Of a DNA stretch of 64,000 bases, positions 7,491-16,549 are shown in pieces (the first letter of the stretch is position 1; each line of letters starts with the position of its first letter). Location: NCBI RefSeq assembly GCF_022788715.1, contig NZ_CP085167.1, forward strand, positions 2,493,001-2,557,000. The letters run 5' to 3'. The position numbers and the translations under genes are program-made. The notes under the pieces were generated by a model. It was given only the letters and a program-made list of their open reading frames with translations, ran no database searches and was not told where the DNA came from. Source of the stretch: Sulfitobacter sp. DSM 110093. GTDB lineage: Bacteria > Pseudomonadota > Alphaproteobacteria > Rhodobacterales > Rhodobacteraceae.

Positions 7491-8591
7491 CTAGATGATC
7501 TCAAGGTCGGCATGCAGAGCGCCCGCCGCCTTGATGGCTTGAAGGATTGAAATCGTCTCGGTCGCGCCGACGCCGATGGCGTTCAGCCCGTCGACGAGCC
7601 GTTGCAGGCTGACCGACCCGTCGATGACGGCGAATTTCGCGTCTTTCTCTTCGACGCCGACCGAAGAATTTGGCACCACCACGGTGGTCCCGCCAATCGA
7701 CAGCGATTCAGGTTGGCTGACATTGAAATCATCGCGGACGGTGACGGTCAGGCCACCTTGGCTGACCGCGACGCGGTCGATGCGGACATTCGCGCCGATG
7801 ACGATGGTGCCAGAGCGCGCGTCGATCACCACTTTGGCGACTTGATCGGGCTGCACTTGCAGCGGCTCGATCAGGGCCATCGTCTCCATCAACGATCCTT
7901 TGCCATAGGCGGATACGGTGATGGTACGCGAATCGATGGCGGTGGCGACCGGGCCCATGGCTTGGTTGATGGCCGCCTCGACCCGTTGCGCGGTGACGAA
8001 ATCTGCGTTGCGCAGCGCGAGTTTGATGCTGGTCATCTCGCTGAAATCAAAGTCGACCTCACGCTCGACGATGGCGCCGTTGTCGATCCGCGCGCCCGTT
8101 GGCACGCCTTCGACGATGGAGGCGTTAAGCCCTTGGGCGGCGAAACCGGCGACAGCAATCGGGCCTTGAGCGACGGCGTAAATCTCACCATCGGCGGCGG
8201 TCAGCGGCGTGACGATCAGCGTGCCGCCGCGCAGCGAAGACGCATCGCCCAAGGAGGACACGACAACATCAATGGTGCTGCCCATCCGCGCGAAAGGCGG
8301 CAGGGACGCGGTGACCATGACCGCGGCAGTATTCGCCGTGCGCATCTGGTCTTCGGTCAGGTTGCCGATGCCGAGCCGCTCCAACATGCCCTCAATCGCG
8401 CGTTCGGTGAAAGGCGCGTTGCGCAGGCTGTCGCCCGTGCCGTTAAGCCCCACAACCAGCCCATAGCCGACCAATTGGTTCGACCGCACGCCCTCGACCG
8501 TGACGATATCCTTGATCCGCACCTGTGCAGCCGCCGGCGCGGCAAGCGCGAAGGTGAGGCCGATCAGCAGGAATTTAAACAGGGCGTTCAT
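7491..8591 (-). CDS. flgI: Flagellar P-ring protein FlgI
   Basis: Periplasmic P-ring subunit around the rod in the peptidoglycan layer. 366 residues with a clear signal peptide (MNALFKFLLIGLTFALAAPAAAQ, cleavage near residue 22) followed by the conserved VRIKDIVTVEGVRSNQLVGYGLVVGLNGTGD start of mature FlgI. The rest follows the family to its end (VDGLNAIGVGATETISILQAIKAAGALHADLEII). It sits 15 bases after flgL in the hook operon. FlgA, its chaperone, is encoded in the divergent flgF operon. Confidence 0.97.
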   Translation of the reverse strand: MNALFKFLLIGLTFALAAPAAAQVRIKDIVTVEGVRSNQLVGYGLVVGLNGTGDSLRNAPFTERAIEGMLERLGIGNLTEDQMRTANTAAVMVTASLPPFARMGSTIDVVVSSLGDASSLRGGTLIVTPLTAADGEIYAVAQGPIAVAGFAAQGLNASIVEGVPTGARIDNGAIVEREVDFDFSEMTSIKLALRNADFVTAQRVEAAINQAMGPVATAIDSRTITVSAYGKGSLMETMALIEPLQVQPDQVAKVVIDARSGTIVIGANVRIDRVAVSQGGLTVTVRDDFNVSQPESLSIGGTTVVVPNSSVGVEEKDAKFAVIDGSVSLQRLVDGLNAIGVGATETISILQAIKAAGALHADLEII

Positions 8592-8606
8592 GGGCGGCGG
8601 TTCCGG

Positions 8607-9668
8607 TTATAGGTAGTTCAAGAAAGACAGGCGCGAGAGCCGCGCGGTGACGGCAAAGCTGGAGTCGAGTTGGTTCTGCAATTGGGTCAGACGGGTGGCT
8701 GCGTCATATTGATCGACACCCTCAAGGTTCATCACCTCCCCATCCAAAAACAGCGCCCGGCTTTCTTGGGCCGAGATCGTATCGGCCAGTTGCGCACGCT
8801 TGAGGCCAGTCTGGGTTTCCAGATCGGTCAGCCCTTCCAGCCCCGCACCGATGGCGCTGCGGGCTTCGGTCAGCCACGCCTCGCGGGCGGCGTCGTCGGG
8901 GATATCGCTGGGGTTAACCGTGCTCAGCATGGCCAGACCGCGCATCAGATCACGGATCGCGGGATCATTGGCTTGGGCGGTTTGGGTCAGGGTTTGCGTT
9001 TCAGAGGTGCGCGAAGTCAGCGGGGGATTGCCCGTTGGTGCGCCGTTGTAAAAGGTGTTTTCAAAATTGTTCGCCGGATCGGCAGCGGTATCGCTAAAGG
9101 CCGCTTTCAGCCCGTCGATCGCTGTTTGCACATCCGCCAGCGTTGTGGGCACGCCGCCGATCACATTTGTCACTGCGTCAGCCGGGGAAACACCGCTATT
9201 GGGGTTCTGAACGTCCCACGCTTGCAGCGGGTTTGCGTCACTGCGGGTGCCGGACATCAGGAAACCGGAACTGTCGCTGACCGCCGCACGTTCCAACACG
9301 CGGTCAAGCGCCGTACGCGCCGCCTGCGACAGATAGGTCGTAGAAAGCCCGCCAGCGCTGTCGGTGGTGAAGGCCTGCTCAAGCACATCCTGCCCCACGT
9401 CGCGCATCGCCCCGAGCGATGTTTCGACAGCGAGAAAACGGCGATCCAAAAGCGCATTGGAGGTCAGGAAACCGTCGTTTCGGGTAATCTGCATCCGGAT
9501 GGCGATGGCATCGGCAGAGCGATGGCCCAGATCGTCATAGGGGTTGGCCTTGAGCCCGGTAGTGACCTCTTTGGACACATCCGAGATCTCGGCAGCGAGA
9601 CGGCTGGTCTGTTCGCGCTGGCGCAGGCTTTGCAGAGCGGTGGAAACGGTGCGGGAAATCTCGGTCAT
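8607..9668 (-). CDS. flgL: Hook-filament junction protein FlgL
   Basis: 353 residues from the ATG at 9668. FlgL joins the hook to the filament and has flagellin-like ends: N-terminal MTEISRTVSTALQSLRQREQTSRL with ITRNDGFLTSNALLDRRF, and C-terminal NLEGVDQYDAATRLTQLQNQLDSSFAVTARLSRLSFLNYL. The start is chosen because GAGGATAAG lies directly before it and it falls 7 bases after the flgK stop. A start 42 bases further upstream would overlap flgK and lacks the family N-terminus. Confidence 0.93.
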   Translation of the reverse strand: MTEISRTVSTALQSLRQREQTSRLAAEISDVSKEVTTGLKANPYDDLGHRSADAIAIRMQITRNDGFLTSNALLDRRFLAVETSLGAMRDVGQDVLEQAFTTDSAGGLSTTYLSQAARTALDRVLERAAVSDSSGFLMSGTRSDANPLQAWDVQNPNSGVSPADAVTNVIGGVPTTLADVQTAIDGLKAAFSDTAADPANNFENTFYNGAPTGNPPLTSRTSETQTLTQTAQANDPAIRDLMRGLAMLSTVNPSDIPDDAAREAWLTEARSAIGAGLEGLTDLETQTGLKRAQLADTISAQESRALFLDGEVMNLEGVDQYDAATRLTQLQNQLDSSFAVTARLSRLSFLNYL

Positions 9669-9675
9669 CTTATCC

Positions 9676-11082
9676 TCACACGCTGGCCAAAAGGGTATCG
9701 AGCATGTCACTCAGGCTGCTCAGCACTTGCGAATTCGCGCCGTATGCCTGTTCGATTTCCAAAAGCTTTTGCAGTTCGGTATCGACGTTGACGCCCTCAA
9801 TACTGCTGCGATTGTCCTCAAAGGTAACAAGCCGCACACGCGCGGTTTCGGCTTGCGCGTCAGCCCCGACGCGCAGCACGTTCTGCTGGCTCACCATATC
9901 AGCGGCGAAATCGCCCAGACGCGCGGTGGTGCTGAGCCCTGTCGCGGCGTCAAAGGTCAAACCGGTCTCAAGAACATCGACAAAAGCGTTCAGTTGGGTC
10001 GTGTCGCCCGGCTCTCCTTGGGTGGCGGCCCCGGCGCCGTCGCGCAGACGCCAAAGCGCGCCGCCTTTATCGGGCTGCACGCTGCTGTTGATCGAAAGTC
10101 GCCCTGCAAGCCCGTCCAGCTGTGCCGGATCAAATGCGCCGCCCGCATCCGTGAAAAGCCCCGGCTGCCCTGCCCCGAGAGAGGCATCGGCGGCCTCAAA
10201 GCTCTGCACCAGCCCGCGGGCGAATTCATCCAGTTGCAGCTTCATCTTGGGCAGATCATCCGCGATCAAACCGCTTAGACCCGCAAGACGCCCGCTATCG
10301 GACCCCCGCGCCGTGGCGCTTCGCGGAGTGATGTCGATTGTCCCGGCCATCAGCGCGCCGGTTTCGCGGTTGACAGATAGCTTAACGGCAGTGTCGCCAT
10401 GCACCAATTCTGTGCCACCCGTGGTGTGTAACGTCAGCGATCCATCAGCTTCCCAACGGCTTTGAAAATCCATCTGGCTGCCCAAGGCATCAAGGCGGCG
10501 GTTCATCTCGTCCATCAACCCGGCTGTGCCGGTTCCGTCAGCCCCAGCCAGACGCAGGCGTTCGTTCAACTGAGCGATATCGGCCAGCGCCCCATTCACT
10601 TCGGAGACACCCAGCACGAAACTGTCCCCGGCCTGTACGCGGCTGGCTTCAAGCGCAACGGCGGCCTGATTGATGCTGTTCACCAATGTTTCACTGCGCG
10701 ACAGAAGGTCATTTTGCGCGGCAGGATCCGATGGGTTGTTCGCCAACAGGTCTAGCCCCGCCTGAAACTCAGCCAGCCGCGCGGCGGGAGAGACCTCATC
10801 GCCCGGCTCGCCCAAGGTGAGCAGGTAACTGCCAAGCACCTCTGAGGTTACGGAGGCCGCACCCATCTGCGCCGAAGCGCCGCGCGACATCCCCGCCAAA
10901 TTCTCATCCACCTGCCGTGCCACGCGCAGATCAACCGAATTATTCCCGGTCACCTGCACGGCTTCGCGCCGTGCATACCCTTCGGTCTGAGCGTTTGCGA
11001 TATTGCCCGCAACAAGGTTAGCTCGACCTTCTGTCGTGCTTAGACCGCTGCGGGCAATGTTAAAGGCAGATGAGATGCTCAT
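9676..11082 (-). CDS. flgK: Hook-associated protein 1 FlgK
   Basis: 468 residues. First hook-filament junction protein. Starts MSISSAFNIARSGLSTTEGRANLVAGNIANAQTEGYARREAVQV, the conserved rod/hook-family N-terminus (ANNIANA.T.GY type). Ends with the matching coiled C-terminus (EGVNVDTELQKLLEIEQAYGANSQVLSSLSDMLDTLL). It follows flgE after 12 bases and is followed by flgL, in the usual flgE-flgK-flgL order. Somewhat shorter than enterobacterial FlgK (about 550), mainly in the variable middle. Confidence 0.96.
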   Translation of the reverse strand: MSISSAFNIARSGLSTTEGRANLVAGNIANAQTEGYARREAVQVTGNNSVDLRVARQVDENLAGMSRGASAQMGAASVTSEVLGSYLLTLGEPGDEVSPAARLAEFQAGLDLLANNPSDPAAQNDLLSRSETLVNSINQAAVALEASRVQAGDSFVLGVSEVNGALADIAQLNERLRLAGADGTGTAGLMDEMNRRLDALGSQMDFQSRWEADGSLTLHTTGGTELVHGDTAVKLSVNRETGALMAGTIDITPRSATARGSDSGRLAGLSGLIADDLPKMKLQLDEFARGLVQSFEAADASLGAGQPGLFTDAGGAFDPAQLDGLAGRLSINSSVQPDKGGALWRLRDGAGAATQGEPGDTTQLNAFVDVLETGLTFDAATGLSTTARLGDFAADMVSQQNVLRVGADAQAETARVRLVTFEDNRSSIEGVNVDTELQKLLEIEQAYGANSQVLSSLSDMLDTLLASV

Positions 11083-11094
11083 TCATGTACCGGA

Positions 11095-12363
11095 TTAGCG
11101 CTTAATATTCAGCGTTTCACTCAGCATTTCGTCGCTGGTGGTGATGATCTTGGCGCTTGAGGAATAGGCCCGTTGGGTCTGGATTAGATCGGTCAGTTCC
11201 TGCGCGATATCCACGTTGGAGCCTTCCAGTGCATTGCTGTTGATGCTGCCCAAGCCGTTCAGCATCGGATTGCCGAGGCTCACCGCACCGGAATCGCGGG
11301 TGGCGACATAGGCGTTCCCGTCGATCGATTGCATCTGATCAGGGTTGGCCACATTGGCGAGCGGCACCTGGAAAAGCGCACGACGCTGACCATTGTCGAA
11401 GACCCCGAAAAGAATGCCGGAATCGCTCATTTCAGCCCGCTCTAGGCTGCCGGTTTCGGTCCCGTCATCGGTAAAGGCCGGGGGCGTGTAATCGCCCGAA
11501 AACTGGGTCATCCCGCCGAATGTTCCGGGCGCGCCAAAGTCGATTTCCAAGTCCTGCGGCGTGCCGCCATTGGTGATCGACAGTGTAACAACGCCCGTCG
11601 CAGGGTCGATTGGCAGGCTGCCGGGGGTATAGCTTGCGGGGCTGCCCGCACCCGCGCCGCTGTCGGTGAAGTTTACCGTCGCATCGCCATAGTTTGTGCC
11701 CGCTTCGTCGGTGATGCTGACTGTCCATTCGTTATCAACCGCACCCGGTGTCCACGACAGGGTCAACGCATCGCTGCCGCCCAATTGGTTGACGTAGCGC
11801 AGCGTGGATTCAAAGGCCGTGCCAGTGGTGCCGGGGCCGGTTTCTTGGGCGGGCACATTCGCCGACACGCCCACGCGCGAACTGGGCGTGCCCTGCACCT
11901 GATAGCTCGCGATATTCACGGTGCTTAGATCGTTGTAGCTGGTGCTGCTAACACTACCAGTGGCCCCTGCCGCATCGGTAGGAAAACCCGAAAGGAAATA
12001 GCCGGCAGAGTTGCGTAGGTTGCCGTTCTGATCCGGGGTGAAAGAACCAGCGCGGGTCAGATAATAATTGGATTCAACAGGATCATTGGCATTACGCGAC
12101 ACGACAAAGAAGCCTTCACCCTGTACCGCCAAATCAGTGGTGCTGCTGGTGCCCATGATATTGCCATTGGTGGAGATGTTGGCCCGTACATCCGTCAACA
12201 CACCCGCTTGGGTCGACCCGGTATTCTGGGTCACAAACTCCGAGAAGGTCCGCCGGTAGCCGACCGTATTGGCGTTGGCGATGTTGCTAGAGATGTTCTG
12301 GACGCGGGAGGAGTTGGCCTGCAACCCGCTGACCCCGATTTGAAGGGCGCTTGTAATGCTCAT
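11095..12363 (-). CDS. flgE: Flagellar hook protein FlgE
   Basis: 422 residues; builds the hook. N-terminus MSITSALQIGVSGLQANSSRVQNISSNIANANTVGYRRTFSEFVTQ, then AVQGEGFFVV and TRAGSFTPDQNGNLRN, and C-terminus EGSNVDIAQELTDLIQTQRAYSSSAKIITTSDEMLSETLNIKR are all hallmarks of FlgE. It leads the minus-strand hook operon. The 98-base gap before it (12364-12461) is AT-rich and carries two copies of a TTATTCTTG sequence in opposite orientations. Confidence 0.96.
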   Translation of the reverse strand: MSITSALQIGVSGLQANSSRVQNISSNIANANTVGYRRTFSEFVTQNTGSTQAGVLTDVRANISTNGNIMGTSSTTDLAVQGEGFFVVSRNANDPVESNYYLTRAGSFTPDQNGNLRNSAGYFLSGFPTDAAGATGSVSSTSYNDLSTVNIASYQVQGTPSSRVGVSANVPAQETGPGTTGTAFESTLRYVNQLGGSDALTLSWTPGAVDNEWTVSITDEAGTNYGDATVNFTDSGAGAGSPASYTPGSLPIDPATGVVTLSITNGGTPQDLEIDFGAPGTFGGMTQFSGDYTPPAFTDDGTETGSLERAEMSDSGILFGVFDNGQRRALFQVPLANVANPDQMQSIDGNAYVATRDSGAVSLGNPMLNGLGSINSNALEGSNVDIAQELTDLIQTQRAYSSSAKIITTSDEMLSETLNIKR

Positions 12364-12461
12364 GACTTGATCCTGCTCGTTCTTGTTATTCTTGGCTTAT
12401 ACATGAGAAAGCCGATTCTTCATGGTCAACGCAAGAATAAAATTTGCATTTGATATTTATG

Positions 12462-14228
12462 TCACTGACTTTCCTTGACATCCGTAACTTTTGTCACGGC
12501 ATCAAGGATACGGTCCGCGCTTTCCATGCTCAGCCGCATCACGTCTGATCCCAGCGGCCCCTCCTCCGTAGGGCGCGCGCCAAGCCCGGTGGCGATCTCG
12601 GCCCAACCGGGCAATTCGGCGAGCGATGGGAATGCCGTGGCTGCCCGTGCGACGGTCTCACTGTCGCCGGCCTGATAGGCTGCAAGCGTAAGCCGGGTGG
12701 CGTCGGCAAAGGCGAATTGCTGGGGATGCGCCTCCCACATCTCAAGGAACGCCTGTCGGGCAGAGCCCCACTTCCCGGTCTCATAAAGGGCAACGGCACG
12801 GCTGCGGCGCAGGTCCATATCTTGGGCACGCAGACGCAGAGCTGCCAGCTCATCCGAGCGGCCCGCCTGCGCCAAAGCCTCCACCAAAAGCGCTTCGGCT
12901 TCGGCACCCTGATCGTCAGCATAGCCACTGAGCAGGTCCACGGCGGCATCAGCCTGCCCACCGGCCAAAAGCGCGCGCGCTTCGCCCCGGTGTAATTGAA
13001 CCATCAGTGCCGCATCAGGCGCTTTCGTCCCCACACTTTCCAACGCTTCGGCCATCTCACGCAGGCTTCGGAATTCACGCGCGGCAAGGGCCGTCATGCC
13101 CATGTCCAGCAAACGCTGCGGCACGGCGACGGCATACCCGACAAAGCCCGGATCAAAGCGCCAGCGCGCGCTGATGCGGGCATGGCCTTCTAGGAAAGTG
13201 CCAAGGTCGATCTCACCCGCCGCCCCCGCTGCATAGAACGCGCCATAGATATCGCGGGCGCGTATCAGCAGCGCCTCTGCCTCCGCTTCAGAGGCGTCGC
13301 GCTGCAAATTATGCAAGGCCCACAAGGCGGTATCCGTTTCACCTTGCTCTGCGGCGATGTCCGCCAACAGCGTCGTAGCATCACGGGCTAGCGCATCACC
13401 GCTCCACATCCACCGCGCAGTCTTCAGCAGTGACAGCGCATCCTCTAGCGGCAGGGCATCGGTTTCGCGCCCCATTCGGATCAAGGCCAACCGCGCCCGC
13501 TGCGCATAGGCGTCACGGCCCTGTGCAGCTTGGACATAACCTTCAAAGGCCATCAGGAAATCACCAGAAACCTCTGACGCACGGGCGAGCAAGAACCGAT
13601 AGGCGGGACCATCGCGCAACTCAGCGTGTTTGGGAAACTGCGCGGCCAAGGCCTGCGCCACGTCCCACTCCTCCGCCGCTAAGGCTGCCTCTAGCAGGTC
13701 CGGCAAAACGGCAGCTTGGATGGCGGGCGATAGCGCGCCAAGGCTCTCGACTGTGCGCGGCATCAAACGGGCCGCCTCATCTATAGCCCCCAAGCGGGCG
13801 AAAGCCGCTGCCCGAAGCGCCTGCCCTTCGGCCCAACCCACGGACCACGACACCGCCTGCCCCAGATCGCCGCCATCGCCTGCGTCATCCTCCAGCAAGG
13901 CCAGCGTGAGGGTCAATGTTCGGTGTCGCCGCGCAGCGTCATCATTGAGGGTCTCGCCGTCGAGCGCCGCCAGAAAGCCTGCCGCCTCAGGGCGCATCAT
14001 CCATGCAAGGTGCAGTTCCGAAAGGTCCAGCAGCGCCGCTGCCCGCTTGGGATCCTCCGGATCGGTTGCTGCCAGAAGTTGCATCATCAGCGCTTCACGG
14101 GCGGCAAGGAAATCCTCTTGTCCATGTTCCACCAAGGACAGAGGTGCAAAGATAGCACCCTCCTCCCCCGCCACAGGCGCGGCCAAGATCAAAGAGAGAC
14201 CAAGGACAATGTTGTGCAGATGCTTCAT
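12462..14228 (-). CDS. Exported helical-repeat (TPR-like) protein of the flagellar cluster, function unknown
   Basis: 588 residues. A signal peptide is clear (MKHLHNIVLGLSLILAAPVAG|EEG). The remainder is almost wholly Ala/Leu/Glu-rich paired helices (for example RAAAFARLGAIDEAARLMP, LARASEVSGDFLMAFEGYVQAAQG, EARALLAGGQADAAVDLLSGYA, VALYETGKWGSARQAFLEMW), the pattern of TPR-like repeats, so a periplasmic scaffold is expected. It lies between flgE and the divergent flgF, and probably shares or precedes the flgE promoter. No enzymatic motif was seen. A role comparable to periplasmic motor proteins (the rhizobial MotC type) is a hypothesis only; the sequence was not recognised as MotC. Confidence 0.75.
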   Translation of the reverse strand: MKHLHNIVLGLSLILAAPVAGEEGAIFAPLSLVEHGQEDFLAAREALMMQLLAATDPEDPKRAAALLDLSELHLAWMMRPEAAGFLAALDGETLNDDAARRHRTLTLTLALLEDDAGDGGDLGQAVSWSVGWAEGQALRAAAFARLGAIDEAARLMPRTVESLGALSPAIQAAVLPDLLEAALAAEEWDVAQALAAQFPKHAELRDGPAYRFLLARASEVSGDFLMAFEGYVQAAQGRDAYAQRARLALIRMGRETDALPLEDALSLLKTARWMWSGDALARDATTLLADIAAEQGETDTALWALHNLQRDASEAEAEALLIRARDIYGAFYAAGAAGEIDLGTFLEGHARISARWRFDPGFVGYAVAVPQRLLDMGMTALAAREFRSLREMAEALESVGTKAPDAALMVQLHRGEARALLAGGQADAAVDLLSGYADDQGAEAEALLVEALAQAGRSDELAALRLRAQDMDLRRSRAVALYETGKWGSARQAFLEMWEAHPQQFAFADATRLTLAAYQAGDSETVARAATAFPSLAELPGWAEIATGLGARPTEEGPLGSDVMRLSMESADRILDAVTKVTDVKESQ

Positions 14229-14327
14229 TCTATGAATAGATGCACTTTATTCTTGTAAAGATCCATTCTTTATTTCACACTGACCTTCAATAAAGTCACG
14301 CCATCCTTGCCCAAACTGAGGCCCGCC

Positions 14328-15071
14328 ATGACGGAAACCAGCCATATCAGCATGTCGCTGGCGACTTCCCTTCAGCGCCAACTCGACATCACCGCCAACA
14401 ACATCGCCAACGCCAGCACCGCAGGCTATAAGGGCGAGCATGTGGTCTTTGAGGCGCTGTTGCAGGACAACACCGCGCTTGGCGACGATCAGGCGGCTTT
14501 CGTCAGCGACACGGGCTCTTACATCGACACCCGCCCCGGCGCGCTGTCGCAGACCGGCAACCCGCTGGACGTAGCGCTGCATGGCGAGGGGTGGTTCAGC
14601 TATCAAACCGCCGACGGGCAACAAGCATTTGGCCGCGACGGCAGCTTTGTCCTCGACCCAGAGGGCAATCTGACCCTGTTGTCGGGGGCAAAAGTGCTCG
14701 ACGCGGGCGGTGCGCCGATCCAACTGCCACCCGCGGGCCTGGGCGACATCAACATTTCCGAAGACGGCACGATTTCGGGCAGTGAGACCGGCCCGCTGGG
14801 CCGTATCGGCGTTTTTAATATCCCAGAAATCCAAAGCTACAAGCGCCTTGGCGGCGGCATGCTGGTCGCCCCCGAGGGTGCCGCCAATCCCGCCGTGGCC
14901 GAAGCCGTGCAGGTGCGCCAAGGCACGCTGGAGCTCAGCAACGTCAATCCGGTGCGCGAGATGACCCGGCTGATCGACGTGCAGCGCGCCTATGAGCGCA
15001 CCAATACAATGATGGGCAATGCGGACGACCTGCGCCGCGACTCGCTCAAACGGATCGCGCAGGCGGTCTGA
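14328..15071 (+). CDS. flgF: Flagellar proximal rod protein FlgF
   Basis: 247 residues from the ATG at 14328 (CTGAGG upstream). A TTG at 14307 is possible but less likely. Rod protein in the periplasm. N-terminal SHISMSLATSLQRQLDITANNIANASTAGYKGEHVVFE, a central LHGEGWFSYQTADGQQAFGRDGSF and C-terminal LELSNVNPVREMTRLIDVQRAYERTNTMM follow the FlgF/FlgG family. FlgF rather than FlgG is chosen because the next gene is the more canonical FlgG. First gene of the flgF-flgG-flgA-flgH-fliL-like operon. Confidence 0.92.
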   Translation: MTETSHISMSLATSLQRQLDITANNIANASTAGYKGEHVVFEALLQDNTALGDDQAAFVSDTGSYIDTRPGALSQTGNPLDVALHGEGWFSYQTADGQQAFGRDGSFVLDPEGNLTLLSGAKVLDAGGAPIQLPPAGLGDINISEDGTISGSETGPLGRIGVFNIPEIQSYKRLGGGMLVAPEGAANPAVAEAVQVRQGTLELSNVNPVREMTRLIDVQRAYERTNTMMGNADDLRRDSLKRIAQAV

Positions 15072-15104
15072 CCCCGACATCCGTGAAACGGAAGGAACGA
15101 GACA

Positions 15105-15890
15105 ATGAAGGCACTTAGCATCGCCGCAACCGGCATGATGGCGCAGCAGACCAATGTCGATGTGATCTCGAACAACATCGCCAACGCGAACACCACCGGG
15201 TTCAAAGCCAGCCGCGCCGCCTTTCAGGATCTTATCTATCAATCCATGCAACGCGAAGGCGCTGTCACTTCCGAGGCCGGATCGACCCGCCCCGTGGGCA
15301 TCGACATCGGCATGGGCGTGCAGACCGCAGGCACCGTGCGGTTGAATACTCAAGGCGGCATGGTCGCCACTGAGAACCAGTTGAATGTCGCCATCGACGG
15401 GCGCGGGTATTTCTCGGTCACGCTGCCCGATGGCGGCACCGCCTATACCCGCGACGGGTCGTTCCAACTGTCCCCGGAGGGTGAGATCGTCACGATGCAG
15501 GGCTACCGCGTCGAGCCGGGCATGGTCGTCCCCGAAAACACCACAGCGGTTGAGATCAACGAACAGGGCGTCGTCATGGCCTATGTCGAAAACGATCCCG
15601 TGCCGGTGGAACTGGGCCAGTTCAGCCTGACCACCTTCGTCAATGAGCCGGGGATGCGCCCGGTGGGCAACAACTTCCTGCTGGCGACCGAAGCCTCGGG
15701 CGAAGCGCAGGTGGTGAACCCCGGCGATCCGGGCGCGGGGATGATCCGTCAGGGCTATCTTGAGGCGTCCAACGTGAATGTCATACAGCAGATCACCGAT
15801 CTGATCTCGGCGCAGCGCGCCTACGAGATGAACTCTAAATCAATCGAGACCGCAGACCAGATGCTCTCGGCTGCGAACCAAATCCGCTAA
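15105..15890 (+). CDS. flgG: Flagellar distal rod protein FlgG
   Basis: 261 residues, the usual FlgG length (about 260). MKALSIAATGMMAQQTNVDVISNNIANANTTGFKASRAAFQDLIYQ at the start and LEASNVNVIQQITDLISAQRAYEMNSKSIETADQMLSAANQIR at the end are diagnostic. A GGAAGGAACGAG ribosome site precedes the ATG. The stop TAA shares its last A with the ATG of flgA (TAATG), so the two are coupled. Confidence 0.97.
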   Translation: MKALSIAATGMMAQQTNVDVISNNIANANTTGFKASRAAFQDLIYQSMQREGAVTSEAGSTRPVGIDIGMGVQTAGTVRLNTQGGMVATENQLNVAIDGRGYFSVTLPDGGTAYTRDGSFQLSPEGEIVTMQGYRVEPGMVVPENTTAVEINEQGVVMAYVENDPVPVELGQFSLTTFVNEPGMRPVGNNFLLATEASGEAQVVNPGDPGAGMIRQGYLEASNVNVIQQITDLISAQRAYEMNSKSIETADQMLSAANQIR

Positions 15891-16549
15891 TGAAACGGCT
15901 TGCCGCCCTCTTCCTCGGCCTGATGGTGCTGACAGGCCCTGCCCTGTCGGCCCCCATCGGCGTGTTGGTCGAGGAACGTGCGCGCACCGATTACGCCGAC
16001 AGCCTGCCGCAAGACGGCGAGTTCGAGATCACCGTCAAGGATGCCCCCGCTGACGCCGTGTTGACGCTGGCAGAGTTCTGGATGGACCCGCGCAGCGGCA
16101 AGTTTCTGGCCAATGCGGTGCTTGAGACGGGCGAGGTGCAGCGCATCGGCGGCTATGCCCTTGTGACCATGCCGGTCCCCGTCCCCGTCACGCGCCTGCT
16201 GCCCGATGACATCATCATGGAAGACGACCTGACCGTCATGCGCCTGCCCGTGGGCCGCATCGGCACCTATGTGATGACGGATATGGAAGAGGTCATCGGC
16301 AAGCAGGTCCGCCGCGTCTTGACGCCGGGCCGCCCGATCCAGATCCAGTCCATCATCCAGCCGCTGATCATCAACCGGGGCGAGCGGGTGGATATCTATT
16401 TCAGCGATGGGCTTTTGGCCCTCTCCTCTCCGGGGCGCGCGCTTGATGACGCGCATGAGGGGCAGGAAATCCGTATCGTGAACCTTGTCAGCAACAAAAC
16501 GGTCACCGGCATCGCCACCGGCGAAGGGGCCGTGGAGATCATTCGATGA
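15890..16549 (+). CDS. flgA: P-ring assembly chaperone FlgA
   Basis: 219 residues; periplasmic chaperone for FlgI. A signal peptide (MKRLAALFLGLMVLTGPALS|AP) is followed by a C-terminal SAF-type domain (from about residue 95: MPVPVPVTRLLPDDIIMEDDLTVMRLPVGR...GKQVRRVLTPGRPIQIQSI), ending with the FlgA-like GQEIRIVNLVSNKTVTGIATGEGAVEI. Coupled upstream to flgG (TAATG) and downstream to flgH (ATGA). Confidence 0.93.
   Translation: MKRLAALFLGLMVLTGPALSAPIGVLVEERARTDYADSLPQDGEFEITVKDAPADAVLTLAEFWMDPRSGKFLANAVLETGEVQRIGGYALVTMPVPVPVTRLLPDDIIMEDDLTVMRLPVGRIGTYVMTDMEEVIGKQVRRVLTPGRPIQIQSIIQPLIINRGERVDIYFSDGLLALSSPGRALDDAHEGQEIRIVNLVSNKTVTGIATGEGAVEIIR

Noticed and set aside
7602..8612. Long open frame on the plus strand opposite flgI (336 codons)
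   Set aside because: It is antisense to a clear flgI gene and its His/Asp/Arg-rich translation has no family-like content; GC-rich codon usage opens such shadow frames.
14247..15467. 406-codon frame on the minus strand opposite flgF and flgG
   Set aside because: Antisense to two canonical rod genes; no recognisable domain and no SD.
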